From NCBI RefSeq assembly GCF_004917065.1, contig NZ_SSYA01000002.1, positions 186,001 to 250,000 of the forward strand: a DNA stretch of 64,000 nucleotides. The letters are read 5' to 3'. Each line of letters begins with the position of its first letter. Within the stretch, counting starts at the first letter, position 1. The stretch is from Geomonas ferrireducens (GTDB lineage: Bacteria > Desulfobacterota > Desulfuromonadia > Geobacterales > Geobacteraceae). Shown in pieces: positions 1 to 11,242 of this stretch. A program made the position numbers and the translations under genes. Under the pieces are notes generated by a model, which had not been told where the DNA came from, did no database searches, and saw only the letters and a list, made by a program, of their open reading frames with translations.

Positions 1-2312
1 GCCGGGTTCTCCTTGTCCTTCGCCGGGCAGTTGTGGGCGCAGGCGCCGCAGCCGGTGCAGTCCTCCGGGGCGACCTGGAAGGTGACCTTCATATCCTTCA
101 GGTCGGGCATCTTGGAGTCCGCCGACTTGAAGCCGTCCGGGGCTCCGGCGAGCGCGGAGGGGTCGTAGGCCTTCACACGAATCGCCGCGTGCGGGCAGAC
201 GAAGGAGCAGATGGCGCACTGGATGCAGAGCTTCTCGTCCCACACCGGGATGTCCACCGCGATGTTGCGCTTCTCGTACTGCGAGGTCGCGGTCGGGAAG
301 GTGCCGTCGATCGGCATGGCCGAAACGGGAAGCTCGTCGCCGAACCCGGCGATGATGCGGCCGGTCACCTCCTTCACGAAGTGCGGCGCGCAGGCCCCTA
401 CCGGCGCGGGCATCGTGATGCTGCTCGAGGGAGCGGCGGGGACGGCGACCTCGTGGATGTTCAAAAGTGCCTGGTCGACGGCGGCGTTGTTCATCGCCAC
501 CACCTTCTCCCCAGCCTTGCCGTAACTCTTCTTGATGGCCCCCTTGATCTCGGCGATCGCCGTCTCGAGCGGGATGATCCCGGAAATCCTGAAGAAGGCG
601 GTCTGCATGATCACGTTGATGCGTGCGCCAAGCCCCAGCTCCTCGGCAAGCTTGATGGCGTTGATGGTATATACACTGAGCTTTTTGTCGATGATCTGCT
701 TTTGCACCTCGACCGGCATCTTGTCCCACACCTCGTCGTGCGAAAACGGCGAGCAGAGGAGGAAGGTGCCGCCCGGCTTCGCCTTGCCGAGCATGTCGTA
801 CTTCTCGAGGAAGGTGAAGTTGTGGCACGCGACGAAGTCGGCGTTGTCGATCAGGTACGGCGCGTTGATCGGCTTCCTGCCGAAACGCAGGTGCGAGGTG
901 GTGATGGTCCCCGCCTTCTTCGAGTCGTAGACGAAGTAGGCCTGGGCGTAGTTGTCGGTCGCCTCGCCGATGATCTTGATGGAGTTCTTGTTCGCCCCCA
1001 CCGTGCCGTCCGAGCCAAGGCCGAAGAACATCGCCTCGTAGGTCCCGTCCATGGCGGTCCTAAAGGAGCTGTCGTAGTCGAGGCTCGCGCCGGTCACGTC
1101 GTCCCTGATCCCCACGGTGAAGTTACTGACCGGCTGGGCCGACTTCAGGTTGTCGAAAACCGCCTTGGCCATCGCCGGGGTGAACTCCTTGGAGCCCAGG
1201 CCGTAGCGCCCGCCGACCACCACCGGGTAGCCGACGAAACTCGTGAGCCCCGCCGCCATCCCCTCGCCGATCGCGGTCCGGACATCCAGGTAAAGCGGCT
1301 CCCCCAAGGCACCAGGCTCCTTGGTGCGGTCGAGCACCGCGATGCGGCGTACCGAGGCGGGAAGCGCCTTCACGAAGGCGTTCAGCGGGAAGGGACGGTA
1401 CAGGTGTATCTTGACTACCCCCACCTTCTCCCCCTGCGCGTTGAGGGCGGCCACCGTCTCCTGCACCGTGTCGGCCCCGGAGCCCATGATCACGACGACC
1501 CGCTCCGCGTCCGGCGCCCCGGCGTACTCCACCGTGGCGTACTTCCGCCCCGTGAGTGCGGCGAAGCGCTCCATCTCCTTCTCCACGATCTCGATGGCGG
1601 CCGGATAGAAGCCGTTAACCGTCTCGCGCCCCTGGAAGTACACGTCCGGGTTCTGCGCGCTGCCGCGCAGCACCGGGCGGTCCGGGGTGAGACAGCGGGC
1701 GCGGTGCGCGTTGACGAGGTCCCTGTCTATCATGGCGCGCATGTCATCGAAGGTGAGTTCCTCGACCTTCTGGACCTCGTGCGAGGTGCGGAAGCCGTCG
1801 AAGAAGTGCAGGAACGGGAGGCGGGAGCGCAGGGTAGCCGCCTGGGCGATCAGCGCGAAGTCCATCACCTCCTGCACGTTATTGGAGCAGAGCATGGCCC
1901 AGCCGGTGGAGCGGCAGGACATGACGTCGGAATGGTCACCGAAGATGGAGAGCGCCTGTGTCGCTATGGCGCGCGCCGAGACGTGGAAGACCGTGGAGGT
2001 GAGCTCGCCTGCGATCTTGTACATGTTGGGGATCATCAGCAAAAGCCCCTGGCTCGCCGTGAAGGTGGTGGTGAGCGCCCCCGCCTGCAGCGCGCCGTGC
2101 ACCGCACCCGCCGCCCCACCCTCGGACTGCAGCTCGGAGACGAGCGGTACCGTTCCCCAGATGTTCTTCTCCCCCACCGCGCTCTTCGCGTCGGAGATCT
2201 CTCCCATCACCGAGGAAGGGGTGATCGGGTAGATGGCGATGACCTCGTTCGTTGCGTGCGCCACGTGGGCCGCCGCCGTGTTGCCGTCTATGGTTACCAT
2301 TCTTCTCTTCAT
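1..2312 (-). CDS. nifJ: Pyruvate:ferredoxin (flavodoxin) oxidoreductase, 3' part cut off
   Basis: Homodimeric-type enzyme that interconverts pyruvate + CoA and acetyl-CoA + CO2 using ferredoxin or flavodoxin; in acetate-oxidising bacteria it typically makes pyruvate from acetyl-CoA. About 770 of the roughly 1,190 residues usual for the family are present; the C-terminal thiamine-diphosphate part lies beyond position 1. The N-terminus MKRRMVTIDGNTAAAHVAHA and the following ITPSSVMGE are typical of the pyrimidine-binding domain. Near residues 695-750 two ferredoxin motifs are visible (CIQCAICSFVCP and CTGCGACAHNCP). The start at 2312 is supported by AGGAG six bases upstream. It is the last gene of the apparent sucC-sucD-RHH-nifJ run, which fits a link between TCA-cycle reactions and pyruvate synthesis. 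Confidence 0.96.
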   Translation of the reverse strand, partial: MKRRMVTIDGNTAAAHVAHATNEVIAIYPITPSSVMGEISDAKSAVGEKNIWGTVPLVSELQSEGGAAGAVHGALQAGALTTTFTASQGLLLMIPNMYKIAGELTSTVFHVSARAIATQALSIFGDHSDVMSCRSTGWAMLCSNNVQEVMDFALIAQAATLRSRLPFLHFFDGFRTSHEVQKVEELTFDDMRAMIDRDLVNAHRARCLTPDRPVLRGSAQNPDVYFQGRETVNGFYPAAIEIVEKEMERFAALTGRKYATVEYAGAPDAERVVVIMGSGADTVQETVAALNAQGEKVGVVKIHLYRPFPLNAFVKALPASVRRIAVLDRTKEPGALGEPLYLDVRTAIGEGMAAGLTSFVGYPVVVGGRYGLGSKEFTPAMAKAVFDNLKSAQPVSNFTVGIRDDVTGASLDYDSSFRTAMDGTYEAMFFGLGSDGTVGANKNSIKIIGEATDNYAQAYFVYDSKKAGTITTSHLRFGRKPINAPYLIDNADFVACHNFTFLEKYDMLGKAKPGGTFLLCSPFSHDEVWDKMPVEVQKQIIDKKLSVYTINAIKLAEELGLGARINVIMQTAFFRISGIIPLETAIAEIKGAIKKSYGKAGEKVVAMNNAAVDQALLNIHEVAVPAAPSSSITMPAPVGACAPHFVKEVTGRIIAGFGDELPVSAMPIDGTFPTATSQYEKRNIAVDIPVWDEKLCIQCAICSFVCPHAAIRVKAYDPSALAGAPDGFKSADSKMPDLKDMKVTFQVAPEDCTGCGACAHNCPAKDKENP

Positions 2313-2355
2313 ACTATGCTCCTCTTGTAAATGCACTGCAGTCTCTTGTCTCGGA

Positions 2356-2517
2356 CTAGGAGGTGCTCTGCCAGGGAACCACGTCCTGCAGCGCCTCCCG
2401 CATCAGGTCCGACACCTTCATGTTCACCTCTTTGGAAAATTTCTCGATCGCTTCGCGGTCCTCGCGGCTCACCCGAACCGAGAGGACGTGATAGCGCGGG
2501 TTCTCTTTCTTCTTCAT
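2356..2517 (-). CDS. Small ribbon-helix-helix-like protein (53 aa)
   Basis: Short reading frame starting MKKKENPRYHVLSVRVSRED and ending PWQSTS. A beta-strand-like segment (residues 9-16, HVLSVRVS) followed by two predicted helices (REDREAIEKFSKEV and KVSDLMREALQDV) matches the plan of ribbon-helix-helix (Arc/MetJ/CopG) DNA-binding proteins. GGAG lies eight bases before the ATG. It fits neatly between sucD (36 bases upstream) and nifJ (43 bases downstream) in the same direction, so it is probably co-transcribed. A role as local regulator or partner is inference; the fold assignment comes from pattern only. The codon use resembles its neighbours. Confidence 0.75.
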   Translation of the reverse strand: MKKKENPRYHVLSVRVSREDREAIEKFSKEVNMKVSDLMREALQDVVPWQSTS

Positions 2518-2553
2518 GTCGTTCTCCGCCGCCGCACCTTGGTGCGGCCCTTG

Positions 2554-3426
<873 letters not shown>

Positions 3427-3436
3427 GACGCCCCTC

Positions 3437-4606
<1,170 letters not shown>

Positions 4607-4729
4607 CTTCCCTCCTCGCCCCCCGTTTCATTCTCCCAGCGAAGGGTGCAACATTAGAGTTTTTTTGTTTTATTTTAACGGAAAAACCGCCGTCGGCTCC
4701 GCTCCACACTCATATACTCCTCTGCGAAA

Positions 4730-4742
4730 TGTTTGGCAAACA
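4730..4742. promoter_or_regulatory. Inverted repeat TGTTTG-G-CAAACA upstream of sucC
   Basis: Perfect 6-bp inverted repeat with a one-base centre, about 125 bases before the sucC ATG. It sits next to an AT-rich stretch that on the minus strand contains TTTACA and TATAAAA, possible promoter elements. The shape suits a dimeric repressor or activator site, but the binding protein cannot be named from the sequence. Confidence 0.4.
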
Positions 4743-4767
4743 CTTTTATACTATTTTGTAAATAAAA

Positions 4768-4780
4768 TTGGTCTTACCAG
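4768..4780. promoter_or_regulatory. FadR/PdhR-type GntR operator candidate upstream of sucC
   Basis: The core TGGT-CTT-ACCA (4769-4779) is a perfect palindrome of the TGGTNNNACCA class bound by FadR-subfamily GntR regulators such as PdhR, FadR and LldR (known consensus), and it is flanked by ATT on one side. It lies 26 bases upstream of the TGTTTGGCAAACA repeat, within 175 bases of sucC. Assigning it to a GntR regulator is inference from the motif; no GntR gene is in this window. Confidence 0.4.
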
Positions 4781-4799
4781 ACTTGCACAAACAGACACC

Positions 4800-5037
4800 A
4801 CACCGACAGAGGCAGGCACCGTCCGTCTTACAAGGTGAGTTGTCACGTTAATACAGGATATTACCTCACACTGTGCGCACAGATCCAAAACTGATCGAAC
4901 GAGCGTTATGAAAATAAAACGCACCCAGATTCGTTTCCTGGTTACTTTGTAATACAGAGGAATACGGGGGTCACGAAGGAGAGGGAAGGGATGCCAACAA
5001 AATAGAACACGACGTAAACGAGGAGGAAGGGTTGGAC
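4800..5037. other. Intergenic stretch between the maeB terminator and the sucC control region
   Basis: AT-richer spacer with only short, unconvincing reading frames. Apart from possible promoter-like hexamers I see no gene, RNA or repeat in it. Together with 4607-4799 it forms the leader and control region of the sucCD-nifJ run. Confidence 0.6.
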
Positions 5038-5077
5038 AAAAAAATCCCCCGTTCCCTTGCATGGGGAACGGGGGATT
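5038..5077 (-). terminator. Rho-independent terminator of maeB
   Basis: On the minus strand a 13-bp perfect stem (ATCCCCCGTTCCC paired with its complement, 5044-5056 with 5064-5076) with a 7-base loop is followed by a run of T. It lies about 20 bases after the maeB stop and separates maeB from the sucC operon downstream. Confidence 0.9.
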
Positions 5078-5098
5078 CCGGCACTGCGAAGCTTAAAT

Positions 5099-7348
<2,250 letters not shown>

Positions 7349-7418
7349 GTACGTTCTCCTTTGACCCATTGGATGAGCGGATGCCCGCCATTGAAACGTT
7401 CTGCTTCCGGTTGTCCCT

Positions 7419-7982
7419 CTACTTGGTGACCACGACCAGCACCTTGACCTCCTTGCCGTCGTGGCTTAGAAGCCGGTGTCCCATGCTCGATTCGAAGTAG
7501 AGGGAATCCCCCTCGTGCAGGGTGATCTTGTTGTCGTCCAGGATGAAGTCGGCGTTCCCCCGCATGACGTAGATGAATTCCTCGCCGTCATGGCTGTAGG
7601 TGTTGGCCTCGGGCGCCTTTTCAGTCAGGGTGACCATGAAGGCGTCCATCTTCTTGTTCTGTTTGTAAAAGGAGAGCGATTCGTAGAAGTACCCCTGCTT
7701 GGTACCCTCCTTGGAAATGACGCGCGGCACGATGTGGCGTTCGCCGGCACGTACGACCTCGAACTTGCGGTCGTCCTCGTCTTCGCTGAACAGCTGCGCC
7801 AGCTTGATGTCGAAGAACTTGGCGATCTTGGAGAGCGTGGCGATCGGCGGGGAGACGTTATCGTTCTCGATCTGCGAGATGAGTGCCGGCGAGAACCCCG
7901 TCTCCGTGGCCACCGCCTGCAGGGTCAGTTTTCTCGCGAGGCGGAGTTTCTTAAGTCGCGGACCGATGTTGTATTCAGACAT
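7419..7982 (-). CDS. XRE-family regulator with C-terminal cupin domain
   Basis: 187 aa. Residues about 8-62 form a Cro/CI-type helix-turn-helix ([39 protein letters not shown]); residues about 110-185 form a cupin ([38 protein letters not shown]) that in this family can sense a small molecule. AGAGGAA precedes the ATG. It lies directly upstream of maeB in the same direction, so control of maeB or of its own transcription is plausible but inferred. Two near-direct repeats in its upstream region could be its own operator. Confidence 0.93.
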   Translation of the reverse strand: MSEYNIGPRLKKLRLARKLTLQAVATETGFSPALISQIENDNVSPPIATLSKIAKFFDIKLAQLFSEDEDDRKFEVVRAGERHIVPRVISKEGTKQGYFYESLSFYKQNKKMDAFMVTLTEKAPEANTYSHDGEEFIYVMRGNADFILDDNKITLHEGDSLYFESSMGHRLLSHDGKEVKVLVVVTK

Positions 7983-8031
7983 TCGCCGTTCCTCTTGCAG
8001 AATAATCCAGCGTTTTACTTCGGCTAAAATT

Positions 8032-8078
8032 ATTCAGTTTTGGTAAAAAGTCAATTCAATAATGAACTGGTAAAAAAA
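8032..8078 (-). promoter_or_regulatory. Promoter region of the XRE-cupin gene with paired repeats
   Basis: Read on the minus strand, TTGACT (8054-8049) is a good -35 hexamer and AT-rich sequence follows. Two similar boxes bracket it: TTTTTACCAAAACTGAAT (8049-8032) and TTTTTTACCAGTTCATT (8077-8061), about 28 bases apart. Such paired boxes overlapping a promoter suit autoregulation by the adjacent helix-turn-helix protein (inference). Confidence 0.4.
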
Positions 8079-8080
8079 TT

Positions 8081-8297
8081 TAATCTTTCGGCTAAGGTTG
8101 CGCCGATACTGGAGCGGGCGACATTATGGCATCACAATGTAGGTGGTGTCTAGGGGAGAAGTGGTGTTTACCGGGATTTAAAATGATGTTTATTGGCGGT
8201 GAACAGGGGAGGTGCGGAAGCGCCGGATACGGCGAGGCGGAGCTCCTCCGCCTCCTCTGGGGATGGCTGCGGTGCCCGTCGCGAAACGAGGCGGGAC
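8081..8297. other. Intergenic spacer with two adjacent hairpins
   Basis: No credible gene. Near its end are two back-to-back perfect inverted repeats, CGCCG-GATA-CGGCG (8221-8234) and GAGGCGGAG-CTC-CTCCGCCTC (8234-8254). They lie just past the DUF1858 gene on the minus strand and could act as an mRNA 3' structure; no T run follows, so a classical terminator call is not justified. Confidence 0.5.
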
Positions 8298-8489
8298 TTA
8301 GGATATGCAGCGGTTCAATTCGGCGACCAGCGCGTCCGGGTCCACCTTGTGCACCGTCGCACCGTGTTCGAGTTGCTCGAACTCGGCGATCTGGCAGTCG
8401 TAGCAGTCCAGGCCGTAGCGTTCGAAGACGGGAAGGGTCTGCGGGTAGCGTCTGAGGATGTCGCTGATGGTCATCTCCTTGCTGATCAT
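8298..8489 (-). CDS. DUF1858 domain protein (63 aa)
   Basis: Small protein with the DUF1858 pattern: MTISDILRRYPQTLPVFERY followed by GLDCYDCQIAEF, containing a CxxC pair. DUF1858 domains occur alone or attached to redox and iron-sulfur proteins; their biochemical role is not well defined. The start MISKEMT at 8489 is chosen because GGGAGG lies 6 bases upstream; a longer frame to 8552 would run through a terminator hairpin. It follows coaD on the same strand but with that terminator in between. A paralogue lies at 24839. Confidence 0.82.
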   Translation of the reverse strand: MISKEMTISDILRRYPQTLPVFERYGLDCYDCQIAEFEQLEHGATVHKVDPDALVAELNRCIS

Positions 8490-8533
8490 GTTTTCCTCCC
8501 GATTGATGCTTGGTTTGTTGCAGAGCCTGGTAA

Positions 8534-8566
8534 TAAAAAAGGCGCCGCTCAACGCAAACGCCTCTT
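8534..8566 (-). terminator. Terminator after coaD
   Basis: On the minus strand AGAGGCG pairs with CGCCTTTT across a GC-rich loop and is followed by T6. It lies between the coaD stop and the DUF1858 gene, so the latter may be read through or use another promoter. Confidence 0.65.
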
Positions 8567-8594
8567 TATCAGTGTATCAATCCCGCTCTTCCGA

Positions 8595-9086
8595 TCACCC
8601 CGCAGGCCTGAACTTCGCGTCCAGGGCGTTTTTCACCAGCGGCGGCACCAGCTTGTCCACCGGGCCGTTTAGGTGGCTCACCTCTTTCACGATGGAGGAG
8701 GAGAGGTAGCTGTAAGGGACCGAGGTCATCATGAAGAGGGTCTCCACCTCGCGGGTGATGTTGCGGTTCATCTGCGCCAGCTGGAACTCGAATTCGAAGT
8801 CGGAGACGGCGCGCAGACCGCGGATGACCACGGTGGCGCCTGCCTGGCGCACGTAGTCGACGAGCAGCCCCTCGAAGGTCTCCACCTTGGCCTGGGGGCG
8901 GTCCCTGAGGATCTCGGTGAGCATGTCGATCCGCTCCTGCACGGTGAAGAGCGCGTTCTTCTCGGAGTTACGGGCCACGGCGACGATGACGCCGTCGAAG
9001 ATCTTGAGGGCCCGGTCGATGATGTCCAGGTGCCCGTAGGTCACGGGATCGAAGGAGCCGGGATAGACAGCTACTCTCAGGGGCAC
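8595..9086 (-). CDS. coaD: Phosphopantetheine adenylyltransferase
   Basis: Transfers AMP from ATP to 4'-phosphopantetheine, the fourth step of coenzyme A synthesis. 163 aa, normal for CoaD. The nucleotidyltransferase motif VYPGSFDPVTYGHLDII (with the T/HxGH signature) is at residues 7-23, and the C-terminal YSYLSSSIVKEVSHLNG corresponds to the ISSTxVR region. Its start overlaps the end of rsmD by 10 bases, the rsmD-coaD arrangement common in bacteria, so the two are translated from one message. Confidence 0.97.
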   Translation of the reverse strand: MPLRVAVYPGSFDPVTYGHLDIIDRALKIFDGVIVAVARNSEKNALFTVQERIDMLTEILRDRPQAKVETFEGLLVDYVRQAGATVVIRGLRAVSDFEFEFQLAQMNRNITREVETLFMMTSVPYSYLSSSIVKEVSHLNGPVDKLVPPLVKNALDAKFRPAG

Positions 9087-9658
9087 GTTTCACCTCTGTC
9101 TGTAATGGTCAGGAAGGAGAGGGCGGTGTCGCCGTAGATGCGGCGCTCGCTTTCCTTTAGCCTGCCGAAGCGCGTGGGGACATCCTCTTTCACGGAGAAC
9201 TCGGCGATGACGGTGGTGCCGCCATCGACGACCGGCGATTGCGCGAGCAGCTCCAAAAGCCTCTGCGTGTGTCCCTCGCCGTATGGGGGATCGAGAAACA
9301 CGAGGTGGAACGGGGGCTCCCCGCGCGAGAGCCACTTGAGCGCGGCTGCGGCCTCCTGCACTACGACCCTCGCGTGCTCAGCGAGCCTCGTAAGCTCCAG
9401 GTTCTTGCGGACCAGCTCCGCCGACTCGCGGTGCGCGTCGACGAAAAGAGCGAACTCCGCGCCGCGGGAGAGCGCCTCGATGCCAAGGTTTCCGGTGCCT
9501 GCGAAGAGGTCGAGAACCCGCATGCCGGTAAGGTCGCCGAGTCGGCTTACGAGGATGCTGAAAAGCGCCTCCTTCACCCGGTCCGCGGTCGGCCGCACCC
9601 GCATGTTCTTGGGCGCTGTCAGCTGGCGCCCGCGCGCGCTCCCTGCGATCACCCGCAT
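9077..9658 (-). CDS. rsmD: 16S rRNA (guanine-966-N2)-methyltransferase
   Basis: SAM-dependent enzyme that methylates 16S rRNA. The start MRVIAGSARGRQLTAPKN is the conserved RsmD N-terminus; RVLDLFAGTGNLGIEALSRG is the SAM-binding motif and LVFLDPPYGEG carries the catalytic DPPY. About 193 aa, normal length. The ATG at 9658 gives the family-like N-terminus, but no clear Shine-Dalgarno precedes it; in-frame GTG codons at 9667 and 9670 are alternatives. A longer open frame to 9802 shows no family similarity. Overlaps coaD by 10 bases. Confidence 0.93.
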   Translation of the reverse strand: MRVIAGSARGRQLTAPKNMRVRPTADRVKEALFSILVSRLGDLTGMRVLDLFAGTGNLGIEALSRGAEFALFVDAHRESAELVRKNLELTRLAEHARVVVQEAAAALKWLSRGEPPFHLVFLDPPYGEGHTQRLLELLAQSPVVDGGTTVIAEFSVKEDVPTRFGRLKESERRIYGDTALSFLTITDRGETCP

Positions 9659-9814
9659 GAGGACCACCACTGGTCTTGATACATCATGGCCGCTCCTTCG
9701 GGCGTTTTCGTCGGTGCGGCTTACCTTTGATCCGGACGTTTCTTCCGGTTCTGACAGTATGTCGCACGCAGCTCTATTAGCACGATGCAACCACCACGTC
9801 AATCAACTTTGCTG

Positions 9815-9842
9815 TTGACACTGTCGGCGACCAGTATATAAA
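9815..9842 (+). promoter_or_regulatory. Sigma-70-type promoter for dgt
   Basis: TTGACA (9815-9820), 16-base spacer, TATAAA (9837-9842). A strong match to the housekeeping consensus, placing transcription start near 9850, about 25 bases before the dgt ATG. It lies between the divergent rsmD and dgt genes. Confidence 0.7.
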
Positions 9843-9876
9843 TTACGTACTTTTAGCTGATTCAGCAGGGGGGCGG

Positions 9877-11025
9877 ATGAAAGACGGCATTGCCATGGAG
9901 CGCACCGATCTGGCAGGTTACGCGGCCACGAGCGCCACATCCCGTGGGCGGCGCTACCAGGAGGAGTTCAGGGACAACCGTCCCGCCTTCGAGAGGGACC
10001 GCGACCGCATCATTCACTGCGCGGCGTTCCGTCGCTTGGAGTACAAGACCCAGGTCTTCGTGAACCACGAGGGGGACTATTACCGCACCCGGCTCACCCA
10101 TTCCCTCGAGGTGGCCCAGATAGGGAAGGGGATCGCCAGAAGGCTCGGTCTCAACGAGGAGCTGACCGAGACCCTGGCGCTTGCCCACGACCTCGGGCAC
10201 ACCCCCTTCGGCCATACCGGCGAGGAGGTGCTGAACCGGCTCATGGAAGGGTGCGGCGGCTTCGAGCACAACCTGCAGTCGCTCAGGGTGGTCGACGAAC
10301 TCGAGGAACGCTACCCCGGCTTCAACGGGCTGAACCTCTCTTGGGAGGTGCGCGAGGGGATCGTGAAACACTCCTCGCAGTACGACACTCCCAGCGCCAC
10401 CTATGCCGAGTTTCTCCCCGGCGTGGTACCCGCCATCGAGGCGCAGCTCATCAACTTCGCCGACGAAATCGCCTACAACAACCACGACATCGACGACGGC
10501 TTGAAGTCCGGTTACATCAACCTGAACCAGCTGAAGAAGGTCGATCTCTGGAACGAGGTGCACGAGCGGATCCTCGAGAAGTACCCCTCCATCGACGTCG
10601 AACGCGGTGTCTGCCAGACGGTGAGCGCGCTCATCGGCTTTCTCATCCTGGATCTCGTCGAGACCACTGCACAAAACATCGAAAAGCTCGGTATCAAAAC
10701 CCAGGAGGACCTGCGCCGCGTGAACCTCCAGGTGGTCTCCTTCAGCCCCGCCATGGCCGAAAGAAACGCGGCGCTCAAGCGCTTTTTGTTCCAGAACCTC
10801 TACCGCCACTACAAGGTGGAGCGGATGCGGGTGAAGGCTGAGCGTTACCTCGCCGAGCTGTTCGAGGTCTACCTGAAGCATCCGACGCTCCTCCCCCAGA
10901 AGCACCAGGTGAAGATGGAGCGGGAAGGGCGCGAGCGTGTCATCTGCGACTACATAGCCGGCATGACCGATCGCTTCGCCCTTGACGAGTTCAAAAGGCT
11001 CTTCGAACCCTACGAGCGAGTCTGA
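9877..11025 (+). CDS. dgt: Deoxyguanosinetriphosphate triphosphohydrolase-like HD protein
   Basis: 382 aa. The HD-domain metal ligands are visible in RTRLTHSLEVAQIGKGIAR and LAHDLGHTPFGHTGE, with the later INFADEIAYNNHDIDD completing the site. The N-terminal SRGRRYQEEFRDNRPAFERD and HCAAFRRLEYKTQVF match the dNTPase branch that hydrolyses dNTPs to deoxynucleosides plus triphosphate. The length fits the shorter dNTPase-like group rather than E. coli Dgt (505 aa). Own promoter at 9815. Likely role: dNTP pool control. A strong stem-loop follows the gene. Confidence 0.93.
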   Translation: MKDGIAMERTDLAGYAATSATSRGRRYQEEFRDNRPAFERDRDRIIHCAAFRRLEYKTQVFVNHEGDYYRTRLTHSLEVAQIGKGIARRLGLNEELTETLALAHDLGHTPFGHTGEEVLNRLMEGCGGFEHNLQSLRVVDELEERYPGFNGLNLSWEVREGIVKHSSQYDTPSATYAEFLPGVVPAIEAQLINFADEIAYNNHDIDDGLKSGYINLNQLKKVDLWNEVHERILEKYPSIDVERGVCQTVSALIGFLILDLVETTAQNIEKLGIKTQEDLRRVNLQVVSFSPAMAERNAALKRFLFQNLYRHYKVERMRVKAERYLAELFEVYLKHPTLLPQKHQVKMEREGRERVICDYIAGMTDRFALDEFKRLFEPYERV

Positions 11026-11044
11026 CTCTATACCTACGCTTACA

Positions 11045-11098
11045 GGCAGCGCTCCCCGTGTCAAAGGAAGCGCTGCCGCCTCTCTTGCCTCTCTTTTT
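11045..11098 (+). terminator. Stem-loop after dgt
   Basis: Perfect 9-bp stem GGCAGCGCT/AGCGCTGCC (11045-11053 with 11069-11077) about 20 bases after the dgt stop, followed by a pyrimidine-rich stretch ending in T5 only about 20 bases further on. Termination is likely but the U-tract is displaced. Confidence 0.5.
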
Positions 11099-11242
11099 AC
11101 ATGCGCGCATCCCTCTGTGACAGCAGAAAAATCACGTTCCTACAAAGACATAGCCTTGCAAACTGCAACGATTGTGTCACATTCTTTTCAAGATCCACAC
11201 TCTCCTTCACACTGTCCTCCCTTTTGAGCATGGAGGTGGCCG

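Noticed and set aside
33-2330. Long plus-strand open frame (765 codons) opposite nifJ
   Set aside because: It is the mirror of the nifJ coding frame in high-GC DNA; the minus-strand product has full family motifs and the plus frame has none.
9659-9802. N-terminal extension of rsmD by 48 residues
   Set aside because: The extra residues lack similarity to RsmD, and the canonical MRVIAGSARG start lies at 9658.
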